This document shows, piece after piece, positions 54,419 to 64,000 of a stretch of DNA of 64,000 nucleotides. The DNA is taken from assembly GCF_024139115.2 (NCBI RefSeq), contig NC_085141.1, positions 366,764,759-366,828,758 of the forward strand, read 5' to 3'. Source of the DNA: Armigeres subalbatus (lineage: Eukaryota; Arthropoda; Insecta; Diptera; Culicidae). A program made the position numbers and the translations under genes. Under the pieces are notes generated by a model. The model was not told the origin of the DNA. It saw nothing but the letters and a program-made list of their open reading frames with translations, and did no database searches. Positions within the stretch are counted from its first letter, which is position 1. Each line of letters begins with the position of its first letter.

Positions 54419-54595
54419 CGGTCGTAGTGAGCGTAGACAGATTCGAGCCCGTGTAGTGGTCTGCTCGGATCGAATTCGTCCGCATTGACGGAAATAGCTG
54501 TTGGCGGCAGATGGCAGGAAAACCATCATTGGCATCCGGTGCTCTCGGTGGACTGCTGTTGAACCGCTGTTGCTGCTGCGATGGTACCGCCGCCA
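54419..54595 (-). CDS. Gln/Ser/Pro-rich exon of the compact minus-strand gene
   Basis: Acceptor GGCGAACAG|TGGCGG, donor ACGACCG|GTAGCG. It encodes a Gln-rich start (AAVPSQQQQRFNSSPPRAPD), then RTNSIRADHYTGSNLSTLTT: polar, probably disordered and cytoplasmic. It joins upstream exon 54,672 through a 76-nt intron (54,596-54,671) with an ACTAAC branch-like motif, again in frame through a split codon. Confidence 0.5.
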
Positions 54596-54671
54596 CTGTT
54601 CGCCATTACTGTTGGCGTGTCGCTCGTTGACTGTTAGTTGTCGTTGGATGTCATCGTCGAGAAGCGTCAAC

Positions 54672-55018
54672 CGGTGGTTCGGTACCCGCAGGCGTCCTTC
54701 AGAATGTTGCCATCGTACTTCGATCGATCGGGAAATTTGTAGATCAGCGATCAATGTGGACAGCTGGAAAGCGTGGAATACTTTCCTGCACGTGGCGTGC
54801 CATATTCCGGGATTTGCGAGGTATGATTGACCGCTGTGTCGCGAGGACTTGGTTCGTTGAAGTAACCGAATGATGTGGGTCACCCCACGGAGAAGTTTGG
54901 CAACCAGACATATCGTGATCCATTGAAGTGAAAAAGGATTGTTGGCGGTACGCCCTGGTGGCTCCAATGTCGTCAATGCGATCTCGTTCGGCAAAAGACA
55001 TCGCACGTGTTGTTGTGA
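54672..55018 (-). pseudogene. Upstream exon region of the compact gene, with an apparent frame break
   Basis: The part nearest the donor reads SLIYKFPDRSKYDGNILKDA in the frame required by the downstream exons. The part further upstream reads a protein-like frame (MSFAERDRIDDIGATRAYRQ ... RFPAVHIDR) that stops at 54,744-54,746. Moving between them needs a one-base indel near 54,744, so either the assembly has an error, the gene is decaying, or an unseen splice resolves it. A 304-codon ORF on the same strand (54,362-55,276) is in a third frame and I regard most of it as a shadow. Confidence 0.3.
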
Positions 55019-55319
55019 ACACTCAATCCCAAACGGCAAGTTGACAGCTGGTGTTCCTGCTCCAACCACGACTGCAGACATGAACATGCAAAAACGCTTA
55101 TTAAATCCTACTCCTGAATGGATACGTGCGGGTGGTTCCCCACCACTTGTAAAAAACAGATGAACATGGAAGCTTCCGCGCCGTTTCGCATCTTTTCCCA
55201 GCAAGTGGCAGTTGTCGCAGTTCTGCTTTGAGATTCTCCTGTTAGCGGTGTACGCTCTTTCCATGTGATTGAGCACCCACAGATAATTGCGATGCTTCTG
55301 AATTCTCGTTGGATTTCAG

Positions 55320-55533
55320 TTGATCAGATACAGCCGAGTATGATGATTACCAGGCTAGCCATCGAGAGGAAAGATATTGCTCCACAGAGCACGTGCAGAT
55401 ACGACCAAAGTCTATGACCAGTGCGGCACTCAAAATCAGTTCTATGTAGACCCACATGCCCCCAGTTTGTCCAGGAAATTGTGCTTGAGAATAGAACAAG
55501 ACAAGTGAGGAAGTTGACGATTAACACGTTTGT
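55320..55533 (-). CDS. Exon with two membrane-spanning segments (claudin-like layout)
   Basis: Acceptor AATCCTCCCTTAG|AATAC opens a minus-strand frame. It holds a hydrophobic segment (VLIVNFLTCLVLFSSTISW), a short loop with WGHVGLHRTDFEC, and a second hydrophobic segment (LHVLCGAISFLSMASLVIII). The 'W..GLHR...C' loop between helices recalls claudin/PMP22-type four-helix membrane proteins, but the family is not established. The frame meets TGA at about 55,321; a donor at AGCCTG|GTAATC with acceptor GAATTCAG would remove it by a 53-nt intron. It probably belongs to the same gene as 53,629-55,018. Confidence 0.35.
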
Positions 55534-55794
55534 ATTCTAAGGGAGGATTTATCTCAATGGGTGAATAGGAATCGGTTTGTTATCCACAATGCTTTTGCGC
55601 TTGAGATATTAGGCCAGGTGCAACCAAGATTCAATGTTGGTAGTCGCATTCGATAGTTGAGAGAATTAATCTCAATGTTCAACATTTACTTTGATTTGAA
55701 ATGAATGTTCAACTTTATTTCATAACTATAAGTATGTAATAGGCATTTATTAGATCGAAGTTTTTCGCATGGATTTGTTCTCAGTACTTACTTC

Positions 55795-55880
55795 ATGGGT
55801 ATTCTAACTTTGTCGCATATCGTACAGGAACATTGCATAACGTATCAGGAACGTGCAGGAGTGTATCGACAACAGAACAC
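55795..55880 (-). other. Candidate upstream exon with strong splice sites
   Basis: On the minus strand TTGTTTTCTTCATTTCAG|TGTTC and CCATGAA|GTAAGTACTG bound an 86-nt segment. Every frame contains a stop, so it is either untranslated 5' exon sequence or damaged. Its position fits a 5' exon for the membrane-protein exon 260 bases downstream. Confidence 0.3.
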
Positions 55881-55989
55881 TGAAATGAAGAAAACAATAT
55901 AAAAAATATATTATTTGGTGGAAGTAAAACTTATTACACCTTAATTACATTTTATGAGTTGAAAATATCAACTTATTAAATGTGGTTAG

Positions 55990-56100
55990 ATGTCCGGGTC
56001 AGAATGTTTCCAACCTGAAACATCCGTAGCCCCGGACCCAGAATCGAATTCGACATCTCTGGGATCTGCAATCCATAGCGCTTTACTCAAAGCAAGGTAA
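55990..56100 (-). mobile_element. tRNA-like head of a degenerate SINE
   Basis: Minus strand: TTTGAGTAAAGCGCTATGG (box A-like) and GAATTCGATTCTGGGTCCGGG (box B-like), followed by CCGGGGCTACGG. The acceptor stem is not conserved. Confidence 0.45.
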
Positions 56101-58420
56101 CTGAAATTTGTTTTGCAAATCCACTTTATTCCTATTGTCTAGAATATCTAAGAAAATTGGGCTAAATGGACGTTTGCATGAAGAAGGGTTCAGATTACAT
56201 GCTAAACTTTCATCTACTCAGTGACTGAGTAAAGTTGCATTACTTCCCTTTAATTTGTACTACTCAATTTCCGTCAAAAGCAAACTATCGTACTGAGTAA
56301 AATTTCCGTGGGAAACAAAAAAACAGCAATACAATACTAGATGAAAGTTATAGAGTGTAGAGTGGCTTCTCGAGCAAATAGAAAACATATGTTGATATCG
56401 AAGAACTGAAAACTGAGATATAAGAGACCTTTTTGAACGATTTTTACCCGCTTCCGTGGTCATCGGTGTAGCTTTGATTAATTCCTTTCACGAACCCATT
56501 GTCACACCTGACAAGCGAATCAAAATAAGGATTCCAAAACATCAAAACATCGATTTGAGCTTCTTCCATTCGGGTTCACTGAGAAGAAGTTTTAAAAATC
56601 ACTTATGAGTTCGTTCAAGTATATGTGGAAACTCGAGTTTCAAATATGATGCTATTTTCGGCTAGGGCTGACCATAAACCACGCCGTAGGGTCCTGTGTC
56701 ACATTTCAACTCTCCCCTGCCCTCCTAGTAGACTTCTCGTTGACTTTTCTAGACCCCTCCTCTCTTGAAGTCAGACGAAAACTTCCTGTTATCAACAAAA
56801 TATCAGTTATTTTACGTTAATCCGTGTTACAATTCAGTTATTTTAATCCATTTATGTATATAAAGAACAAAATTAACTTATACAAATAAAATCTAATAAA
56901 ACAAAGTCAAATTAATACAAAATAAAATAATTCTTCTGAAAATGCTGAAAGTAGATCTCGAAGGAACTAGTGGACTTTCCGATGGACCTCATTCTTCAAT
57001 GGTAAATGGAGGTCATGAAAATAGGAAGTAGGATCTGCTGAAAAATCTATCACCCAGAGATCATGACGATAGACGCACGTCATTTTATTGTAAGGGAATT
57101 CACCGATTTCTTCTGAATCATGTTTGGGGCCTTCGTTGTGGTTCATTTAATTTATTTTATTTAATTTTATTCGATTTCGAATCAATTGGATATATAGTTT
57201 ACATAATTTACACAAGTACCATTGGAACTGCCAGCGTAAACGCCACTAACGCCGAAAAGTATTTGACACCCTGCCTTCTTGCGAGTTTTTTGCATCCTAC
57301 GGCCTCTTTTTAAAAATCACGCACCTGCCGCTGAACTATAATTTTAATTTCTCATGATTCAAATTTGTAGAATAATCCTCCGAATAATTCATCCCAGAAA
57401 TTTCAAAATTTACGAGTCGAATTTTCATACACTATCCGTGAAAATTTCATAAAATTCTTCCGTTTTATATCTCTAAACTTCCTGTTACTACATTAAATTT
57501 ACAATTTTAATCAAAATTTCCATGTGAATACCCTTTACCATTCATGAATAATAGTTTACCTAAGCACACCCAAAATACTGCTGTAACTTTGTAACGCAAA
57601 ATGAGATAAAAAAGTTGAAAAATTTGACTTTTTCTAACTTTTGAAAGTAAGATTCTTGAGAAACAATGTTTGAGGACATCTACCTTGGTCCCCGGGGAAC
57701 CTGTAACTAAAGAGGTACGTTGAGCTTCTCAATTTGGCACCAAATTTTGAGTTTCTGTTGGGAAACATAAATTGTTGCAAATATTGCTCTGATGATCCCA
57801 ACTGTATTTGTTATATTGTACACGCTTTCTTGTGAAATTTATCCCTCTCGCATTATGAAAGTTCTGAATCCAAGGAACTTCCTGTAAATTGATGTTTCAG
57901 ATTTGATAATGCGAATATCTGGGATGAATTTTGAATTGACTATGGATTTTGGATGTTCAATTCCAAGACTGTTTTTGGAGTATTTTGGTCCTGAGCACTT
58001 CACTATTGAACATACACAATTCGCCAGAGAATGGTCAGGAAAACTGAAGCGCCATTATGATTCTTGGAACGCCATTTTTTAACTGGATTTTCTCGAATAT
58101 CGAATACCGTCTTAACATTTGGGGGCTGACAGACTTATTCTTCTATTGGGACTTACATTCATCAACTTTCCAGCAACGATGGTATCAAAACCGATTATTC
58201 CTAGCGGTGATGGTGCCTTTTCGTTCGTCAAAGTGGAAAATCTCAAATAACACTAATATGTGGATTGGTCTTATTTTTTCATATTTTTATATGCATAAAA
58301 AAAATTCCCAAACGCAAATTTGTTGAAACAAATCGGATGAGCATAAGAGCAAAAATGGCATTTATTTTGTAGTTTTAAAATTAGATTATTTTCGCCAAAA
58401 AACTTTGACCCAATTGTCAA
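56101..58420. other. AT-rich stretch without recognisable genes
   Basis: Two CT-rich patches (56,700-56,770) and otherwise AT-rich sequence; ORFs reach 89 codons (58,057-58,326) without recognisable content. Confidence 0.4.
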
Positions 58421-59904
58421 GGCAGATCATGGCCATCCAGTTTCAATATAATTCACGTCAGTTCATCGAAAGTGGACGCTCATTGACAGTTATTGGAGCT
58501 CTGTATTCTGGCCCTAATGCCCCATATATTGCGAGTTCCAAACTATTTGTCATTTATCTTTAAGACATTGTTCTAAAATTGTGTTTATCTCTTCTTCACT
58601 GTGGATCCACAGATGGCCACTGAATATATTTTTGTTGGTAAAAGTTGGAAATTTAGGGTTTTAAATAAATACATCAAGTGCATTTATGCAATTTTCAGTA
58701 TATTGTACAAAATAGTAATATCTACAGATAAGTGTTGATATTATTGTCTCAAAGTGTGAACAGATGTTACAAATTTTCGCCAAACAAAATCAATTAAATA
58801 AATCGTTTCACAAATGTTTTATTTGGTTATTTATTGAGTAAAAACGATTTTAAAAATTTTTGAATAGCACGATGCCAAACATTTAATCCATACCCGATAG
58901 CACAACTAGACAAGAATAGCTCATATGTTTGAGTTCTAATGTGATCTAGATAGGGAGGTGATGGAGATACTTTTTCTTACTCATTTGTCCAAATTCCCTA
59001 TGAAATAATATAGCCTCAATGATTCTGAACAAGAAAAATGATGTAGAAGTATTAATTAATTGATATTTTCATGATAATGAAAATAATAATCATATAATTC
59101 ATTAAAAATATTGATGATTTAGGTCATACAGCTCATTTAATGTATTTTTTTATCTAAATAGGATAACATTTTCACGGACGACGCACATAGAATAAGGGCT
59201 TATTCGAAAGGGAGTTTTCAGAAATTCAGTGAGAGATGTTTTATAGACGTGAGACATTCTGTATATAGTCATTGAGCTCGTTTCCCAAGTCCAGACATCA
59301 AGTTTATCATATTTTTCGTGCTTTATCTTAAGTATTAGTACTAAAATGTCTCCTCCACATTATAGATCCATAGAAAAGCAATACATGCTTGTTGGTAAAA
59401 GTTGAAATTTAAGGATTTTGTCAAATAAGTATTAAATTGCACTTTACGTGAATTTTCATGTATTCTGTAAAAATTAATAAAAATATTATACTTCTCCCAA
59501 ATGTTCTAAGACATTGATAAAGTTTGAATGATTTATGGAACAATTACTAATGAAGTAAATAATTTCGCAAATGTTTTGTTTTGTGATTTATTGGGTAAAA
59601 CCCGATTTTAAATGCATCTGAAAGTGCCGATGCCAATATTCCCAAACCATACCCGTTTGCACAACTAGAAGAATCAATATATTAGTCGATGTGATAATAG
59701 ATAGGAATAGATAGGAAATATTCTTTCTCATGACGTTTCTTTACCCAAATCTTCAGAAAAATATAGCTCAAAGATTCTGTTAAGAAATGATGGAGTAACA
59801 TTGATTCAATTATAATTTGTCAATAATACTATAAAAATAACAAATATTCGTAGATTGCATTGGAAAAAATCTAGGTTCAGGGCCTCAGAACAATTTTTTT
59901 AAAT

Positions 59905-60423
59905 AGGTGAAATGTCAATAGTGGACCTCAACCAATAGTGGACCTCCAGACATTTTTTCATTATTACACAAATGGAAAATTTTGCTAAGTGAATCCATCG
60001 AGAACCTACCTTACAGTCCTATGATTTGATTACATGCATTGAAATGCTCTGAAAAGTGAAATTAGTTAATTTTTACAATTCTATAAAAATAAACACAAGA
60101 GTGTCATTATAGGAATATTTGGGGGTCCAATAGGGAAGAAGAACGTCCTGAAACGAAACATGAAAATCAAATGAAGTGTCGACTATAGGGTAATACCTCT
60201 CATTATGGACCCTCAGGGGGTCTACTATAGGACAAGTTTAGTCCAACTTACAATGTTAATTTCAAAGAATAACGTCGAGTATGAGTGTTTTAAGTATGCG
60301 TGAAGAGGAGATGCAGAGCTTGATATTAGATATCACGCAAAGTTAATATTTGAAAATTTCCACTCCTTATACCAGAAAGAGCAAAATTTTCCAATTAGGG
60401 GTCCACTATTGGGCATTTTACTC
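59905..60423. mobile_element. MITE with AATAGTGGACC ends at the centre of the fold-back
   Basis: GTGAAATGTCAATAGTGGACC at the left and GGTCCACTATTGGGCATTTTAC at the right are inverted with few mismatches; GGAAAATTTTGCT and its complement follow further in. The TGGACC motif recurs inside. It is non-coding. Confidence 0.65.
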
Positions 60424-61114
60424 CACATAATTAATGAAGTTACTTATTTGTCCCAAAATGCCTTAAAATCCATTTTTGATGTAATATGATATATTTGTTT
60501 TTTTATGGTATCAATTTCTGTTGAAAAATTATGACTAATATTAACTGAATAATCAATAGGCTATAGATTCTGACAAAATTGACCATATGCAGAGATACAT
60601 CAATGCTATAAGTCTTAAATCATCGTATATAAACCCTAAATGATCATTCGGCGTATATATAGCGTAAATTATTTCTCGTTATTATTATTTTTTACAGAAT
60701 ACATGAAAATTCACATAGATGCAGTTTGATGGTATTTGACCCCAAACTCCTAAATTTCCAACTTTTTCCAACAAAATATGTATAGTGAAGTTCGGTGATA
60801 TGTATGGATCTACACTGAAGAGGAAAACAGAATTTCAGTGTAATTTTTAAAGATAAAAGTATCAAAATATGAAAAATTTTGATGTATGGGACGATTAAAA
60901 CCAGCTCAATAACTACACACAGAAGTGTATCATGTCTGTAAACATCACCACTGAATTTCTGGAAAATTTGCTTTCGAATAAGCCTAACCTTATCTGTGAG
61001 TCGCTCGTAGAAAAGTTATCCTATTTTGTATAAAAAGTACATTAAATGAGCTATGACTCCCTAAAACTATAATTCAATATTTCTAATGAATTATATGATT
61101 ATTTTGCCATTTTC

Positions 61115-61398
61115 ATTACCTTCTTCTTCTTTTGGCATTACATCCCCACACTGGGACAGAGCCGCCTCGCAGCTTAGTGTTCATTAAGCACTCCACAGTT
61201 ATTAACTGCAGGTTTCTAAGCCAGGTTACTCATTTTGTATCTGTATATCATGAGGGCTACACGATGCATGTTTCTTTTATGCCCAGGGAAGTCGAGACAT
61301 TTCAATCCAAAATTGCTCTAGACCACACGAATCGAACCTAGCCACCCTCAGTCATGGTCTTATGCTTTGTAGCATCGCGCGTCTCCACTGCACGGTAC
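61115..61398 (-). mobile_element. Feilai-type SINE, copy D
   Basis: Collinear with copies A and C, with tail GAAGAAG on the minus strand near 61,125 and a degraded box B (GGTTCGATTCG) near 61,327. It has more small deletions than the others. It interrupts the right arm of the 58.4-61.8 kb fold-back. Confidence 0.75.
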
Positions 61399-61800
61399 AA
61401 GATTTTTTAAAAATCGTTTTTACTCAATAAATAACCAAATAAAAAATTTGTGAAACGATTTATTTAATTGATTTTGTTTGGCAAACATTTGTCAACATCT
61501 GTTCAACACTTTGAGACAATAATATCAACACTTATCTGTAAATATTATCATTTTGTACAGAATACATGAAATTGCATAAAATGCACTTTGATGCTTATTT
61601 GACCTCAAAATCTCTTATTCCAACTTTACCAACAAAATATATTCAGTGGCCATTCAGATCCGCAGTGAAGAGATAAAACAATTTTAGAACAATGTTTAAA
61701 GATAAAATGACAAGAAGTGAAACTCAAATATATGGGGCATTAGGGCAAAACGAGCTCAATAACTACATACAGAAGCGTCCCACGTCCATGAAACAGCACT

Positions 61801-63600
61801 CACTAATTCTTTGCAAAATTCCTTTCGAATAAGCTCTTGATCTCTTCTGTGTTATTCGTGAAGAAAGTTATAAATTTTTTCCACCTTTGAATCGGATTTT
61901 CATTGTGCAATGGGACAAGATTCTGCGTCGAATGCAATCTCGAGCGACCTGAGAAGCACATATATAGCATCAATCACAGTCACTTATATATGACCGATTC
62001 AGTCATATATGGTACTGCAACCAGATTTGTTGAACTTGTGCTGCTTTGGGGGAATAGATGAAGTCTAAGGCCAAAAATGAGCTAGACTTTTTGAACTCTT
62101 TTGCGTTGTGTTGCGTTGTAACGAGTATTTCGTAGATTGATACCAATAGCTGTCATGTATTCTTAAATTTGCTCTCCAACTGCTTATAGATTACTACTTG
62201 GGATTTAATAGCAACCCAATTGAGGTCCAAATGATAAAGCATGAAAGCTACCATTGCCGCCACGCCTATCTTCTCCGTTACTAGGAAAGGAAGGAATGAT
62301 GATGACATCTAATAACGAGAGGCCAGGCGACTCACCGACGCCCTCATAGATGTCAAGGAGTTGGATGGTTGGTAGGGTATAGTTAAGGAGTATCATCATA
62401 AGCAGATATAATAAGTTTGAATGGACGTTGGGAGTGATCATGCTAAGAAATTTATGTCACTCCATTGTTGATTTCTGGGATGGGCAGCTATTAAGCTTGC
62501 CCTGGCTAATTAGCCCAGGTTTAAGCGCCATTGTTCGCTCTCTGAAACGAGAATAAAAATATGTTAAATGTCCCTTCCCCCAATTTTTTCAATTGAGATT
62601 TTTTATATAGAGAGAAGTTTTATATATACCCTCAATAATAAGCGGAATGAAATCATGTAACCTGAAGGAATTATTTTTTCTTAAAGTAGGAAAAAAAACT
62701 AGATTGCATTTATTCAACGAGAAATATTGTTTAAAGATCTGTCAGGCGATTAAGTCTGTATGAGCAAACAACTAAATTCAAGCTGATTCAACCCTAGAGA
62801 TGAATTGATTCACATATTTTATTGAACAATTTCAATGTGAAAATATGCAATAAATTACTTGTCCGAGCTGAATTTAGCTATAAATGAAAGGTAATAAAAC
62901 CGGAGAGTAATTAAATAAAGAAATGTTTGTGTTACACTGAAATGATACAAAATAATGGAAATATGACGGAGACGAGCCATCTAGGGCTGAAAGTCTCCTT
63001 AATAAAGATACAAAAAATGTAAATAAAAAGCTAATTAATTCTTTTTTCAGGGAAGAGTTTAGCTTATGGTTTGTTTGTTGTGTCTTTGGTTTTAGGCATA
63101 CAACAAGAAAATGCTAATACAAGGCAAAACCCACCATTTCCAAATCTTAAATCAAATCGTAGATCTTAATGTGGTTGAAATCGAATATCAAAGACAAAAA
63201 TAACGGAGAACTAAAATGGCAAATGGATGATAGGATAATCGGAAAGATCTCACCGAATTTTGAAGCCGTTTATCGTGGAAAATCAGGAAGCATTTGTTTG
63301 AGATATCCGAGGTCCATCTTCTTGTTTGAACTGATAAATACATAAAAATGTCATTTTGAGGAGGAAATGGTTGAGTTCTTGTGCACATATTATAATTCTG
63401 TGTAAAGCGCCCCATAATCTCAAAGATCGGAAAGCCAGTCACTTTTCACTATCATTGAAAATTAGTTCACTTTTTAAAAAAATCACTACTGATTTTTCGA
63501 CATATTGTAGAACTTGCGGAGAAATATTTCACCTTTTTCTCAAATTTCCAAAGATTCAAAAAATAATGGCAGCGAAATGCTGCTGTCCAGAAACACCGCT
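61801..63600. other. AT-rich stretch with one scrap of the right-edge repeat
   Basis: The piece at 61,895-62,110 (GGGACAAGATTCTGCGTCGAAT ... AAAAATGAGCTAGACTTTTT) belongs to the tandem repeat at 63.6-64 kb and is split by other sequence. No gene is seen. Confidence 0.45.
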
Positions 63601-63614
63601 AGATCTTTTTGAAC

Positions 63615-64000
63615 TCTTTTTCACAATAAATAGTATGACCATAAATCTAATCCCATAGTCCGATCTGGCCAATTTTCAATAAGAAAATAAGACATTCTGC
63701 GTCGAATATCTTAATATGCAAATCGGTTGAGGATAAGTGCCCGAAAATGAGTGACATTTTTAGCGATTTTCCATAAAAAATGGTATAATTTTTGATCTCA
63801 GTCCGATATGGCCAATTTTCAATAGGAAAAAGGACAGGATTCTACGTCGAATGCAACTTGTTGTGAGCAAATCGGTTGAGGATAAGTGCGAAAAAAGAGC
63901 CGTCATTTTTACGCGATTTTTTCGTAGGATTTTTGTATTTGGCCATAACTTTCGATCCCATAGCCGATCTGCCAATTTCAAACAGGAAATAATGGGGGAT
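63615..64000 (+). repeat. Tandem repeat of about 160 bp running off the right edge
   Basis: Successive units carry CCGATCTGGCCAATTTTCAA, TTCTGCGTCGAATGCAA (with variants) and CAAATCGGTTGAGGATAAGT at 63,660, 63,800 and 63,965. The array continues beyond the window. Confidence 0.7.

Larger units (their letters stand above)
58430..61800. repeat. 3.4-kb fold-back of about 760-bp units, direct and inverted
   Basis: Blocks such as CAAATCAATTAAATAAATCG (in variants) followed by TGGTTATTTATTGAGTAAA at 58,785-58,850 reappear as a diverged direct copy at 59,550-59,600 and as an inverted copy at 61,410-61,475. CAGCTCATTTAATGTA (59,130) is inverted at 61,041. Two units therefore run one way (58.4-59.9 kb) and two the other (60.7-61.8 kb). 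The right arm holds a SINE and the centre a MITE. No ORF is conserved. Confidence 0.65.

Noticed and set aside
54362..55276. 304-codon minus-strand ORF as a gene
   Set aside because: Different frames on the same strand join through good small introns and look more protein-like downstream of 54,744. The 304-codon frame is Arg-rich and ends in intron sequence. Its first part could still be real exon, so rejection is partial.

Overview
The window looks like repeat-dominated nuclear DNA of a mosquito, most likely Aedes. The signs are AT-rich sequence, several copies of a Feilai-type tRNA-derived SINE all in one orientation, decayed non-LTR retrotransposons, short palindromic MITEs, an insect-type Ty3/Gypsy element and introns of 50-80 nt. 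No bacterial or viral gene organisation is present. Assignments are from reading motifs only; nothing was searched against a database.

Layout. 1-4,700: gag-like relics, a SINE carrying a nested MITE, two adjacent palindromic MITEs, a second SINE family flanked by a 26-bp direct repeat, and degenerate repeats. 4,729-12,778: a young Mag-like Ty3/Gypsy retrotransposon with near-identical 160/164-bp LTRs, 5-bp target duplication, tRNA-Leu primer site and one gag-pol frame. It is broken by a 1.65-kb DNA element with a 9-bp duplication and by a 1.5-kb hAT-like element. The latter itself contains a 1.09-kb hAT-like element, giving three levels of nesting. 13-21 kb: degenerate repeats, MITEs, a long non-coding first-exon candidate ending in a splice donor at 17,255, and a C-rich tandem array split by a MITE. 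21.5-23.8 kb: a pogo-like transposase relic beside a LINE reverse-transcriptase relic. 25.3-28.6 kb: SINEs and a 2.4-kb fold-back of mirrored tandem arrays. 29.5-31 kb: a second promoter-proximal exon candidate and a tRNA-like locus. 31.2-35.7 kb: a patchwork of at least three LINE lineages with a 1.6-kb fold-back.

39.5-45.6 kb is a continuous 6-kb minisatellite of about 22-bp dyad units. 46.3-50 kb is a badly decayed Jockey-like LINE with another LINE fragment inside. 50.3-55.9 kb is the only stretch with convincing host-type coding exons. These include a compact minus-strand gene whose last three introns (76, 63 and 551 nt) join in frame, and a nearby exon group. 56-64 kb is AT-rich: SINE pieces, a 3.4-kb fold-back of repeated units with a MITE at its centre, and a tandem array running off the right edge.

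Functionally the window is mostly a record of transposon invasion. Host content appears limited to 5' non-coding exons on the plus strand (16.3-17.3 and 29.5-29.9 kb), which imply one or more genes with very long introns whose coding exons lie outside, plus the small minus-strand gene cluster near 50-56 kb.
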